This document shows, in pieces, positions 43,980 to 52,727 of a stretch of DNA of 64,000 nucleotides. The DNA comes from Acidaminobacter sp. (lineage in GTDB: Bacteria > Bacillota_A > Clostridia > Peptostreptococcales > Acidaminobacteraceae): NCBI GenBank assembly GCA_009881125.1, contig WXFH01000011.1:1-64000 (forward strand). The letters run 5' to 3'. The notes under the pieces were generated by a model. That model was given only the letters and a program-made list of their open reading frames with translations, did no database searches and had not been told where the DNA came from. Numbering within the stretch: the first letter of the stretch is position 1; every line of letters begins with the position of its first letter. The translations under genes and the position numbers were made by a program.

Positions 43980-44561
43980 TTATAATCTGCTGTTCAACTG
44001 GATAATATAATTCTTGAGGGCTTCAATCTGCCCGGCGTCTTTGATGAGCGGCATGTTGGCTTCCATGTTCATGATGCAGCCTTTCACGCCAATCTCAGAG
44101 AGCTGCAGGCCGATCAAAAGGTCTGAGCCAGCCGCCGGATTCGAGACATTTTTGATCTTTCTGCCAAGTTCCAGAACCTCAAGGGCCTTCTTCGCATTTT
44201 CATAAGGCGTCAGCGCCGCCTGAACCGCTGCGTCATTGATCGCTTTCGCTCTGGCCAGCTTTTCGTCATCTGTTTCTTTTGGCAATCCAAATGCCGCTTT
44301 GATCATGGCAAAAGCCGCCATGTCGTCCAGCGAGCCCTGCATCAGCCCGGGCGCCAGAACGTCACAGCGCTCTGCCACTTCCAGGTGGGCCTCTGCGCTA
44401 AGTCCGTAGTCCTTTTTCGTCGACAGTCTGGCCACCATGCCAATCAGCCCGGCCGCCATGGCTGCCGATATTGCTGACGCGGATCCGCCGCCTACGGTAA
44501 CGTCCTGGGTGTCCAGGATTAAATCCAGTGCTTTATAATTGAATGTCTCTTTTTGAGTCAT
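43980..44561 (-). CDS. fchA: Formiminotetrahydrofolate cyclodeaminase, second copy
   Basis: The 193-residue helical protein has TVGGGSASAISAAMAAGLIGMVARLS (about 22-47) in place of the glycine-rich segment of the family and a similar LPKETDDEKLAR stretch near residue 93. It forms methenyl-THF and ammonia from formimino-THF. It is considerably diverged from the copy at 22793-23410. The ATG at 44561 follows GGAAAGGTGAGACACA, 21 bp after hutI. Confidence 0.88.
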   Translation of the reverse strand: MTQKETFNYKALDLILDTQDVTVGGGSASAISAAMAAGLIGMVARLSTKKDYGLSAEAHLEVAERCDVLAPGLMQGSLDDMAAFAMIKAAFGLPKETDDEKLARAKAINDAAVQAALTPYENAKKALEVLELGRKIKNVSNPAAGSDLLIGLQLSEIGVKGCIMNMEANMPLIKDAGQIEALKNYIIQLNSRL

Positions 44562-44582
44562 TGTGTCTCACCTTTCCGCAGC

Positions 44583-45857
44583 TTATCGACTGACTATCGG
44601 CTGCCCGTTTTTGATTACCATCTCCACGAGGTTGGCCCCCTGACGGTAGATAATATTTTCATACCGGTCCGTGCTCCAGACCTGTAAATCCGCGCGCTTG
44701 CCCACTTCAATACTGCCCCGGTCCTCCTGAAGCCCCAGTGCCAGTGCCCCGCCGATTGTCGCGGCCCGTATCGCTTCCTCCGGGGTCATGCCATGGCGTC
44801 TGCAGGCGAGGACCAGAATCCACGCCATGGATTCCACGTAATTCCCGGGATTAAGGTTCGTCGCGAGGGCGAGGGTCATACCTGCCTTCAGCATCAGCCC
44901 CGGCTGAGTGAGGACGGGATGCTGGACGTTGAAGTCCGTCCCCGGGAGCAGGACGCCGGGAATGCCGGCGGCCGCCATTTTTTCCATGATGTCATAGGTC
45001 GTGTAATTCAAGTGATCCGCAGAAAGCATGCCCATCTCAATGGCAAGCTCCGAACCGCCAATCAGCGAGTAGGCATCTGTGTGGATCTTAGGCTTCATGC
45101 CAAAATCCAGCGCCTTGGAGAGAATTTTCCCGGACTCCGCTGCGGTGTAGTAGCCGTCGTCACACCAGACATCACAGGCTGTGGCAAGGCCGGAACGACC
45201 CACTTCCGGAATCATTTCCGACATCAGAATGTCCATGTAAGCCTCTTTAGTCATGTCTGGCGGCCAGCCGTGAGCGCCCAGGAAGGTCGCGTGGAGATCG
45301 ACGGGCTGCAGGGCTTTCAATTTCTGAATGACCCTGAGCTGTTTGAGCTCGTGTTCGGCGGTAAAGCCGTAACCGCTTTTGATTTCAGCTGTAGTTACGC
45401 CTGAGGACATGAGGTTTTTAAGCCGGTGTCCCGCACTTTCCACAAGGGCCTCCTCGGTCTCCGCTCTGGTCATTGCCATGGAGGCCGCCAGCCCTGTTGG
45501 AATGCCGCGTTTCTTCAGTGACTCAGCGTCCCCCCGTGGAAGCTTGGCCACATATTCATCCACACGGGAGCCGCCAAACACCAGGTGGGTGTGACAGTCG
45601 ACGAATCCAGGCGCCAGGACTTTACCTGTCAGCGAAACTTCTTCAGGGTTGCTGAAATCAAGGCCGCTGGTGTGCCTGAACACCTCGAGGGCTTTCGCCC
45701 CTTGTCCGACACCGGCTATACGGTCGCCTGTGATGACGACCCAGCCATCGGCAAGGACCTCAAGGTGACTGGGATTGCTGCCGGCGCAGGTCAGCAGCTG
45801 TGCTGCGTCCTTCAGAATGAGGGTGGCTTTTTTAGCAGATTCAACCGGAGTGTTCAT
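44583..45857 (-). CDS. hutI: Imidazolonepropionase, second copy
   Basis: A 424-residue amidohydrolase with PGFVDCHTHLVFGGSRVDEY (about 82-101), TAEIKSGYGF, HTDAY (about 260) and ATNLNPGN (about 332). It makes formiminoglutamate from imidazolonepropionate. In the first copy the corresponding late motif is ATDFNPGS; here Asp of ATD is Asn, a position that is often a metal-site aspartate in this superfamily, so activity should not be taken for granted. The ATG at 45857 follows AAAGGATGGTTTAAC. Confidence 0.9.
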   Translation of the reverse strand: MNTPVESAKKATLILKDAAQLLTCAGSNPSHLEVLADGWVVITGDRIAGVGQGAKALEVFRHTSGLDFSNPEEVSLTGKVLAPGFVDCHTHLVFGGSRVDEYVAKLPRGDAESLKKRGIPTGLAASMAMTRAETEEALVESAGHRLKNLMSSGVTTAEIKSGYGFTAEHELKQLRVIQKLKALQPVDLHATFLGAHGWPPDMTKEAYMDILMSEMIPEVGRSGLATACDVWCDDGYYTAAESGKILSKALDFGMKPKIHTDAYSLIGGSELAIEMGMLSADHLNYTTYDIMEKMAAAGIPGVLLPGTDFNVQHPVLTQPGLMLKAGMTLALATNLNPGNYVESMAWILVLACRRHGMTPEEAIRAATIGGALALGLQEDRGSIEVGKRADLQVWSTDRYENIIYRQGANLVEMVIKNGQPIVSR

Positions 45858-45902
45858 GTTAAACCATCCTTTTTTTGCTTGTGACTTTGTTTAATCAAAG
45901 AA

Positions 45903-45929
45903 ACCGGCGATGCGTCGCACATCGCCGGT
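45903..45929 (-). terminator. Hairpin between the second hutU and hutI
   Basis: A perfect 10-bp stem ACCGGCGATG/CATCGCCGGT with a 7-nt loop is followed on the minus strand by TTTCTTTG. It may attenuate rather than fully stop transcription into hutI. Confidence 0.6.
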
Positions 45930-45984
45930 CGTGGTCAATGAACCGCTGAAATCAGCCTATCATTTTGGTGTTTGAAAGTTTTGA

Positions 45985-47700
45985 CTATCTTGGAGGCATG
46001 CCGGTTGGGCCAAAGGTGACTTTGTCCGCAGGCTCCCACCAGAGCGGCACTTTAATGCTGTCTGTGGTCAGCTTGCCTTTGCCGTTGGCGACATCTTTAG
46101 CTGCCTCATAGCCTGCTTGCGCGTGGCGGATGACGCCTATGCCGGAGTCGACGGTCAGAGACGCTTCAAGTCTGAGATCCGCTTCCTCTGTGCCGTCCGC
46201 GATCATGGTGACGCCGGTGTGAACCGCTTCGCCCATGGAGTAGTTCGCCTGGATGGCGATCAGGTCGCAGCCTGCCGCGCAGTTAAGGAGGCCGTTCAGG
46301 TATGGCCAGTCGGAGATCAGGTCGCCGCCGTCTTTCATGTTCTCAGATTCGAAGGTTGGATTCACAATGGAACCGGAGTCGAGGTTGTCGCGGGAGAACG
46401 CTACCGGACCCTTGATTTCGCCTTTCTTAATGAGGTCGTTGACAGCGAGGCCAAAGCGCTTACGCTGTCCGAAGCCCATGTAGCAGATTCTCGCAGGGAG
46501 TGCCTCAATTGGAAGGTGCTTTCTGGCAAGCTTGATCCAGCGCTCTACGAGCGGATCGCCGGCACAGATTTCAAGAGCGAGATCGTCGAGGCGAGCGAGG
46601 TCGGAGGCTTCACCGGAGATGCAAGTCCAGCGGAACGGTCCGCGGCCTTCGCAGAAGAGCGGACGAATGTAGGCGGCGACAAATCCAAGGATCTGCTTCG
46701 CTTCTTCAGGCGGCATGCCCGCGTCCATACACTCTTTGCGGATGCTGGTGCCGTACTCGAAGACTTCAGCGCCCTTCTTGGAGAACGCGATCATGGCGCG
46801 AAGCTGACTGATCATAGTGGCGCGGGCGTCTTCAAGGTAAGCTTTTCTGTCGCGGGCACGGTATTCATCGGCCTGCTCGCCTGTATAACCGGATGGAATG
46901 TAGGAAATTGGGTCATGGCATGGGCACATTTCGCTGACAATGTCAGGCTGGAAGCCTTTTTCGTAAGCTTCCCAATAGATGTCAGCAGCGTTGCCTACGA
47001 TCCCGATTGAAAGCGGTTTCTTGGCTGCGGCATGCTCTTCAGCAATTTTTCTGGCTTCATCAAAGGAATGGACGTATTGGTCCAGATAGTTCTTTTCAAT
47101 TCTGCGCTTGAGGACACGCTCGTCCGCGTCGACGATGATCGCAACGCCGCCATGCATCTTCATAGCCCAGCTCTGGTTGCCGCCCATGCCGCCTGCGCCG
47201 GCTGTCAGATAGATTTTGCCGCCGAGGTCGTTGTCAAAGCGTTTGATTGCAATGGCTGAAAGCGTCTCAAAAGTGCCCTGGATTACGCCTTGTGTGCCAA
47301 TATATTCCCACGGCGCCGCAGTATACTGAGCGAACATGGTCAGGTTTTTGTCTTGAAGGTCATAGAACACTTCCCAGGTTGCCTTCATGATATTGGTGGT
47401 CGCCATGACAACGCGAGGCGCCAGCTTGTGGGTCTTGAAGATTGCCACAGGCATGCCGGACTGAATGACGAGGGTCTCGTTGTCCTCAAGCTCCTTCAGG
47501 GACTTGACGATTGCATGGTAGGATTCCCAGTTGCGCGCACATTTGCCATTGCCGCCGTAGATGACGAGAAGCTCAGGGATCTCAGCATTCTCCATATTGT
47601 TTTCCAGCATTCTGAGAATGGTTTCCTGCTTCCAGCCTTTGCAGCGTAAGGTGTCACCGCGCTGTGCCTTAACCGAATAAAGAATCTCTGCGTTTGCCAC
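45985..47700 (-). CDS. hutU: Urocanate hydratase, downstream tandem copy
   Basis: A 571-residue urocanase-fold enzyme that binds NAD+ tightly: GAGGMGGNQSWAMKMHGG (about 190) and YIRPLFCEGRGPFRW (about 350) are recognisable, while other stretches (SEMCPCHDPISYIP) differ from the classical HutU. It hydrates urocanate to imidazolonepropionate. I chose GTG 47700 because AGGAGG lies 8 nt upstream and the paralogue starts at the same residue. It is roughly 95% identical by eye to its neighbour at 48003-49718. Its own sigma-54 promoter lies at 47756-47773. Confidence 0.92.
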   Translation of the reverse strand: MANAEILYSVKAQRGDTLRCKGWKQETILRMLENNMENAEIPELLVIYGGNGKCARNWESYHAIVKSLKELEDNETLVIQSGMPVAIFKTHKLAPRVVMATTNIMKATWEVFYDLQDKNLTMFAQYTAAPWEYIGTQGVIQGTFETLSAIAIKRFDNDLGGKIYLTAGAGGMGGNQSWAMKMHGGVAIIVDADERVLKRRIEKNYLDQYVHSFDEARKIAEEHAAAKKPLSIGIVGNAADIYWEAYEKGFQPDIVSEMCPCHDPISYIPSGYTGEQADEYRARDRKAYLEDARATMISQLRAMIAFSKKGAEVFEYGTSIRKECMDAGMPPEEAKQILGFVAAYIRPLFCEGRGPFRWTCISGEASDLARLDDLALEICAGDPLVERWIKLARKHLPIEALPARICYMGFGQRKRFGLAVNDLIKKGEIKGPVAFSRDNLDSGSIVNPTFESENMKDGGDLISDWPYLNGLLNCAAGCDLIAIQANYSMGEAVHTGVTMIADGTEEADLRLEASLTVDSGIGVIRHAQAGYEAAKDVANGKGKLTTDSIKVPLWWEPADKVTFGPTGMPPR

Positions 47701-47755
47701 TTTAACGTCCTCCTTATAATCATGAAAGTGTAGGTTGTTGCTCAATGCTTTATAT

Positions 47756-47773
47756 AAGCAAGTCGTGTGCCAA
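47756..47773 (-). promoter_or_regulatory. Sigma-54 promoter of the downstream hutU
   Basis: TTGGCACACGACTTGCTT on the minus strand matches the -24 (GG) and -12 (GC) elements with correct spacing. It lies 56 bp before the GTG start. Confidence 0.85.
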
Positions 47774-47902
47774 CTTGCCGAAAGTTCTGAATTTTCTCTG
47801 CAGCCATTGGAATTAGAGGTTTTTGTGAAATGGGTGATTTAAGATAATACTAAGGGTGTCTATTTTTTATACAGTTAAACACAAGAAATGAGTGAAATTG
47901 GG

Positions 47903-47939
47903 TGTAAAATATTTTACATAGTTGTATATATTTTGTACA
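47903..47939 (-). promoter_or_regulatory. Candidate upstream activating sites of the downstream hutU
   Basis: TGTAAAATATTTTACA (47903-47918) is a perfect 16-bp palindrome and TGTATATATTTTGTACA (47923-47939) a second TGTA...TACA site. They lie 130-165 bp upstream of the sigma-54 promoter, the usual distance for NtrC-type activators. Confidence 0.6.
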
Positions 47940-47944
47940 CCGGT

Positions 47945-47990
47945 GAAACTGGGTGTCTGACACCCAGTTTCCCTCTCGGTGTCAGACACC
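47945..47990. repeat. REP-like palindromes after the upstream hutU
   Basis: A perfect palindrome with 13-bp arms (GAAACTGGGTGTC, 47945-47971) is followed by a second short one (GGTGTCAGACACC, 47978-47990) and five T. Confidence 0.8.
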
Positions 47991-48002
47991 TTTTTCCACT
48001 TC

Positions 48003-49718
48003 CTATCTCGGCGGCATTCCGGATGGACCAAAGGTCACCTTATCCGCAGGCTCCCACCAGAGCGGCACTTTAATGCTGTCGGTAGTCAGCTTTCCTTTGC
48101 CGTTGCAAACGTCCTTAGCCGCCTGATAACCCGCCTGTGCGTGACGAATGACGCCTATGCCTGAGTCGACTGTCAGGGATGCCTCAAGGCGAAGGTCTGC
48201 CTCTTCCGTGCCGTCCGCGATCATGGTGACGCCGGTGTGAACCGCTTCACCCATGGAGTAGTTCGCCTGGATAGCGATCAGGTCGCAGCCCGCCGCGCAG
48301 TTGAGGAGGCCGTTCAGGTATGGCCAGTCAGAGATCAGGTCGCCGCCGTCCAGCATATTTTCAGACTCAAAGGTAGGATTGACAATGGAGCCAGAGTCGA
48401 GGTTGTCTCTGGAAAACGCCACAGGACCCTTGACTTCGCCTTTTTTGATAAGGTCGTTGACCGCGAGGCCAAAGCGCTTACGCTGGCCAAAGCCCATGTA
48501 GCAGATTCTTGCAGGGAGCGCCTCAATAGGCAGATTCTTTCTGGCAAGCTTGATCCAGCGCTCTACGAGGGGGTCGCCGGCGCAGATTTCAAGGGCAAGG
48601 TCGTCGAGACGGGCGAGGTCGGAGGCTTCTCCGGAGGTGCAGATCCATCGGAATGGGCCGCGGCCTTCGCAGAAGAGCGGGCGAATGTATTCAGAGACAA
48701 AGCCAGGGATCTGCTTCGCTTCTTCCGGCGGCATGCCTGCATCCATACACTCTTTGCGGATGCTCGTGCCATACTCAAAGACCTCAACGCCTTTCTTTGA
48801 GAAGGCAATCATGGCGCGCAGCTGCTTCTGCATGGACTCCCGGGCGTCAGTCAGGTAAGCCTTTCTGTCGCGGGCACGATACTCGTCCGCCTGCTCCCCC
48901 GTGTAACCGGCCGGGATATAGGAAATTGGATCATGGCACGGGCACATTTCGCTGACAATGTCCGGCTGGAAGCCCTTATCATAAGCCTCCCAGAAGATCT
49001 CCGCCGCGTTGCCCACGACGCCGATCGATAACGGCTTTTTAGCCGCGGCATGCTCTTCTGCAATTTTTCTAGCCTCATCAAAAGAATGTACCATCATGTC
49101 CATGTAGTTCTTGTCTATTCTGCGCTGAATGACGCGCTCGTCAGCGTCGACAATGATCGCGACGCCGCCGTGCATCTTCATGGCCCAGCTCTGGTTGCCG
49201 CCCATGCCGCCAGCGCCGGCTGTTAGATAAATCCTTCCGGCAAGGTCATTGTCAAAACGCTTAATAGCAATGGCAGACAAGGTCTCAAAGGTCCCCTGAA
49301 TAACCCCTTGTGTGCCGATGTATTCCCAAGGCGCCGCCGTATAGTTGGCAAACATGGTGAGGTTTTTGTCCTGTAGATCGTAAAAAGTCTCCCAAGTGGC
49401 TTTCATGATATTGGTGGTCGCCATGACAACGCGCGGCGCGAGTTTGTGGGTCTTAAAAATCGCAACCGGCATGCCGGACTGAACGACTAAAGTTTCATTG
49501 TCCTCCAGCTCTTTGAGAGACTGGACGATCGCATGATAGGACTCCCAGTTTCGGGCGCACTTGCCGTTTCCGCCGTAAATGACGAGAAGCTCAGGAATTT
49601 CCGCGTTCTCCATGTTGTTTTCCAGCATCCTGAGGATCGTTTCCTGCTTCCAGCCTTTGCAGCGAAGGGTATCTCCGCGCTGAGCCTTAACCGAGTAAAG
49701 AATTTCTGCGTTTGCCAC
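48003..49718 (-). CDS. hutU: Urocanate hydratase, upstream tandem copy
   Basis: A 571-residue urocanase-fold enzyme with the same motifs as the neighbouring copy (GAGGMGGNQSWAMKMHGG; YIRPLFCEGRGPFRW). Differences are scattered substitutions, e.g. PGFVSEYIR here against LGFVAAYIR in the other copy. It converts urocanate to imidazolonepropionate. The start is GTG 49718 after GGAGGAACCATCA. It directly follows the sigma-54 activator gene and has its own -24/-12 promoter, so it is probably the first target of that activator. Confidence 0.93.
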   Translation of the reverse strand: MANAEILYSVKAQRGDTLRCKGWKQETILRMLENNMENAEIPELLVIYGGNGKCARNWESYHAIVQSLKELEDNETLVVQSGMPVAIFKTHKLAPRVVMATTNIMKATWETFYDLQDKNLTMFANYTAAPWEYIGTQGVIQGTFETLSAIAIKRFDNDLAGRIYLTAGAGGMGGNQSWAMKMHGGVAIIVDADERVIQRRIDKNYMDMMVHSFDEARKIAEEHAAAKKPLSIGVVGNAAEIFWEAYDKGFQPDIVSEMCPCHDPISYIPAGYTGEQADEYRARDRKAYLTDARESMQKQLRAMIAFSKKGVEVFEYGTSIRKECMDAGMPPEEAKQIPGFVSEYIRPLFCEGRGPFRWICTSGEASDLARLDDLALEICAGDPLVERWIKLARKNLPIEALPARICYMGFGQRKRFGLAVNDLIKKGEVKGPVAFSRDNLDSGSIVNPTFESENMLDGGDLISDWPYLNGLLNCAAGCDLIAIQANYSMGEAVHTGVTMIADGTEEADLRLEASLTVDSGIGVIRHAQAGYQAAKDVCNGKGKLTTDSIKVPLWWEPADKVTFGPSGMPPR

Positions 49719-49776
49719 TGATGGTTCCTCCTTTTATTGGGTGTTTCATGGATTTTTGTTTCTTGCCAAACTATAT

Positions 49777-49794
49777 AAGCAAGTGGCGTGCCAA
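49777..49794 (-). promoter_or_regulatory. Sigma-54 promoter of the upstream hutU
   Basis: TTGGCACGCCACTTGCTT on the minus strand is an almost ideal -24/-12 promoter. It lies 59 bp before the GTG start, and the TATATA that follows is shared with the other hutU promoter. Confidence 0.9.
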
Positions 49795-49801
49795 GTTTAG
49801 C

Positions 49802-49814
49802 GACCATCGGCAAA
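49802..49814 (+). repeat. Dispersed GACCATCGGCAAA motif beside the hutU promoter
   Basis: Exact 13-mer copy 7 bp upstream of the -24 element. Confidence 0.7.
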
Positions 49815-49901
49815 TATCTTTGAAAGCGTTGGAAATGCTGGATATAAATTTTACAACGCCAACAGAATAACACACCCCCAAAAAAACGAAAGACAGCAGC
49901 A

Positions 49902-49965
49902 TGTATAAATTTCATACACGTTGCTGTCTTTACGCCTTAAACTCTGAGTGTATAATATTTTACAC
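49902..49965 (-). promoter_or_regulatory. Candidate upstream activating sites of the upstream hutU
   Basis: TGTATAAATTTCATACAC (49902-49919) and GTGTATAATATTTTACAC (49948-49965) are two inverted repeats with TGTA...TACA arms, 108 and 154 bp upstream of the sigma-54 promoter. They are the likely binding sites for the activator encoded next door. Confidence 0.65.
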
Positions 49966-49988
49966 CCTGTATAAAAACTTCACGGGTG

Positions 49989-51440
49989 TCAGGACGTCAC
50001 TTTTTCAATCCCCAGCCGCTTCATTTTGTAAAGCAGGCTCTGGCGGATGATCCCAAGCTCCCGGGAGGTGGAGGAAATGTTGTAGCCGTTGCGGCCGAGC
50101 GCTTCCAAAATAATTTCCCGCTCGAAATGATCCATGCGGTCATTGAGCCCTTCCCGTTTGACCTGCTTTGGCCGCTCCGCCTTGGGGTCAATTTTGAGCG
50201 AGGCCTTCAGATAAGAGGGCAGATGTGTTCCCTCCAGCACCCGGTTTTGCTCATCGTTATGGACCATCAGGTTTTCTATGACGTGTTCCAGCTCCCTGAC
50301 GTTGCCCGGCCATTCATAGTTTTCAAATGCCCGTTCGAGAACCTCGGAAAGCTGCTCCACATGGGTATTGAGCATGTGATTGTACTTTTGAATGAAGAAG
50401 CGGGTCAGACACCGGACATCCTCCGGGCGTTCCCTGAGGGGTGAAATGTAAAGGCTCAGGCCCCCAATCCTGTAATACAGGTCTTGTCTCAGCTTGCCCT
50501 CGCTGATCAATTTCATGGGATCCTCGTTCATAGCGCAGACGACGCGGCACTTGACGGGAACAAACTCAGATCCTCCTACCCGGTTGACCTTGCGCTCCTG
50601 TAAAACCCGCAGCAGCTTGGTCTGCATGGACACCGGCATGGAGTTGAGCTCATCCAGAAAGAGCGTTCCGCTCCTGGCGTCCTCGAAAAGCCCGCTTCGG
50701 TCCATTGCGCCGGTGTAGGCGCCTTTGACCGTACCAAACAGAATGCCCTCCAGAAGGTTTTCAGGAATCGCGGCGCAGTTGATGCCTATGAAGGGCTCTT
50801 TGTGCTTCTTCCCGTGGTTGTGAATGCTCTGGGCAAACACTTCTTTGCCGGTGCCGGTTTCCCCGACAATCAAGACGTTGTTGTCGAGCCAGGCGATCTT
50901 CTGGGCTTCCTTGATGAGCTGCCGGGTGGCCTCGCTGTCACCAATGAGGTTGGTAAAATTGTACCGCGTGCCATTGCCTGCGTCCTCCACCGGCTCCTGA
51001 TGGTCTGGGTCCAGGCTCAGGAAGCGGCGCTTGAGCTCGATGGCCTCTTCCAAGAGGGAGTGCAGCTTGGTTTCATTCTTGCTGATCGAAAAGACACCGA
51101 TAGCCTCTCCGTTTCGAAGCACAGGGTAGGTGCTGTAGGACACATATTTGGGGATGCCGTTGTTGACGGCATGGGCTTCGTAGCGGTTTTCAATCGCCTT
51201 GCCGCTGGTCAGGACTTTACGGTGCTCTGACTCGTTGTCAGGATCGTAACCATAGGCTTCCCAGAGGGGTTTGCCTATGATGTCCTCGCCATGAAGCTCT
51301 TCCAGCTTTTCCTGGGCGTGATTGTAGACGATCAGCCGGCCATCGGCATCACTCATGACGACGCCGTCTGAAATTGAGTCAAGTATTTTCTGAAACGCGA
51401 AGAGCAGCATTTCAGGGTCTGCTTTAGCATAGACAGCCAT
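49989..51440 (-). CDS. Sigma-54-dependent activator (PAS-AAA-Fis)
   Basis: Domains in order: a PAS sensor (about 10-125; DSISDGVVMSDADGRLIVYNHA), an AAA+ domain with Walker A GETGTGKE (193-200), the sigma-54 contact loop GAYTGA (240-245) and Walker B LFLDELN, and a C-terminal Fis-type helix-turn-helix (NGYNISSTSRELGIIRQSLLYKMKRLG). It remodels sigma-54 RNA polymerase in response to a small ligand bound by PAS, plausibly urocanate or histidine. The contact loop has Tyr where GAFTGA is most common, an accepted variant. It lies directly upstream of hutU on the same strand. Confidence 0.93.
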   Translation of the reverse strand: MAVYAKADPEMLLFAFQKILDSISDGVVMSDADGRLIVYNHAQEKLEELHGEDIIGKPLWEAYGYDPDNESEHRKVLTSGKAIENRYEAHAVNNGIPKYVSYSTYPVLRNGEAIGVFSISKNETKLHSLLEEAIELKRRFLSLDPDHQEPVEDAGNGTRYNFTNLIGDSEATRQLIKEAQKIAWLDNNVLIVGETGTGKEVFAQSIHNHGKKHKEPFIGINCAAIPENLLEGILFGTVKGAYTGAMDRSGLFEDARSGTLFLDELNSMPVSMQTKLLRVLQERKVNRVGGSEFVPVKCRVVCAMNEDPMKLISEGKLRQDLYYRIGGLSLYISPLRERPEDVRCLTRFFIQKYNHMLNTHVEQLSEVLERAFENYEWPGNVRELEHVIENLMVHNDEQNRVLEGTHLPSYLKASLKIDPKAERPKQVKREGLNDRMDHFEREIILEALGRNGYNISSTSRELGIIRQSLLYKMKRLGIEKVTS

Positions 51441-51544
51441 GACTGAAGGCCTCCTTAAGTGCGAAGAGTGGTGCCAGGAGGAACATGGAAATGGTGCCGG
51501 GCGCCTTTTCCTCCTGGTTATGAAACGTCAGCGAATTTCTTCAG

Positions 51545-52681
51545 TTACCGGGGATCTTCAATCCTGCCAAATCTCAGAATTTTTTCGTGAAAGGTTACGG
51601 ACAGGTCCTCTTCCAGGGTCTTCAGGAAGGAAAGGTCCTGGGCTGTGGCCAGAACAATGGCATAGCCCTCGTTGGCATAGCGGGCGGTGCGGCCGACACG
51701 GTGAACGTACTCCTCGGTCTTCTTTGGCACATCCGCGCTGACGACGACATTGAGCCCAGCTATATCCAGCCCCCGCGCCGCGAGGTCCGACGCGATCAGC
51801 ACCTGGTAGCGGCCGGATCTGAAGCCTTCCATGGCATCCTTTCGGTCCTGTCGCTCAGAAGCGCCGTATATGGCCTTGGCGCTGACCTTGTGATGAATCA
51901 GGAATTTTTCCATATTCTGAATATGGTCATTCTTATTGAGGAACACCAGAATTTTCTCCGGCTTCAGCGCGCTGGCGATCTTTCTGACAGCGTCGGCTTT
52001 ATCCCTGAGATCGCATTCCACGTAGAGGTGCGTGATGTTTGGATTGACCAGCGTCCCTTCCAGCCGGATGACCTGGGGTGTTTTCATCATTTCTGTGAGC
52101 ACGGTCTCGGCCTGTGGGGTTATAGAGGCTGAAAACGCCATGAGCTGACGGTCACGCAGCGTCGCCTTGATCACGGTCCGGCAGTCCGCCAGCTTGGTGT
52201 CGTCCATCAGCCGGTCCGCCTCGTCGAGAACGATGGTTTTAACCTCATGCATCTTAAGCTTTTTCATGGCAATCAGCTCGGTCATTCTCCCCGGCGAACC
52301 CACCACGATCTGCGGCTTGCTCTTCAAGGCTTCCACCTGCCGCTTCAGGCTGGTTTCACCAATAAGCACCTGACACTGAAGCGCCAGCCCCGCATTTTGA
52401 GCGAGTTTCTTGACCTCGTTGGCGATTTGAACGCTGAGCTCATGGGTCGGACTGAGCACGACCGCTTGAAGCGCTTTGGAAGTCACATCAATAGATTCAA
52501 AAATGGGCAGCAGATAGGCCAGCGTCTTGCCGGAACCGGTGACAGACTGAGCAATGACGTCCTGACGGGCCAGCCCTGTAGGGATCACCGCGCCCTGAAT
52601 CTCTGTAGGGGTGACGATACCGGCTTTCGACAGGCCTGTGATTAAGGCGTCTGAGATGCCGAGTTCTTTAAATGTTTTCAT
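51545..52681 (-). CDS. DEAD-box RNA helicase
   Basis: Motifs in order: Q motif GISDALITGLSKAGIVTPTEIQ (8-29), Walker A TGSGKT (about 47), DEAD VLDEADRL (about 150), the SAT-motif variant SAS (FSAS, about 180), SDLAARGLD (about 293) and HRVGRTAR (about 325). The 378-residue length means a minimal core without RNA-binding tail. Such helicases unwind short RNA duplexes in ribosome assembly or cold adaptation. It lies 104 bp upstream of the activator gene. A perfect TGTA palindrome sits 47 bp before its start. Confidence 0.9.
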   Translation of the reverse strand: MKTFKELGISDALITGLSKAGIVTPTEIQGAVIPTGLARQDVIAQSVTGSGKTLAYLLPIFESIDVTSKALQAVVLSPTHELSVQIANEVKKLAQNAGLALQCQVLIGETSLKRQVEALKSKPQIVVGSPGRMTELIAMKKLKMHEVKTIVLDEADRLMDDTKLADCRTVIKATLRDRQLMAFSASITPQAETVLTEMMKTPQVIRLEGTLVNPNITHLYVECDLRDKADAVRKIASALKPEKILVFLNKNDHIQNMEKFLIHHKVSAKAIYGASERQDRKDAMEGFRSGRYQVLIASDLAARGLDIAGLNVVVSADVPKKTEEYVHRVGRTARYANEGYAIVLATAQDLSFLKTLEEDLSVTFHEKILRFGRIEDPR

Positions 52682-52727
52682 GGAATCCTCCTGATGGGCC
52701 TTTAAAAGGCCGTTCCTCTAAATTTAA

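Larger units (their letters stand above)
47774..48002. other. Intergenic region between the hutU copies
   Basis: About 230 bp without a gene, holding from right to left on the minus strand: REP-like palindromes (47945-47990), a palindrome pair (47903-47939) and the sigma-54 promoter. The REP hairpin may end the upstream hutU transcript. Confidence 0.7.
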
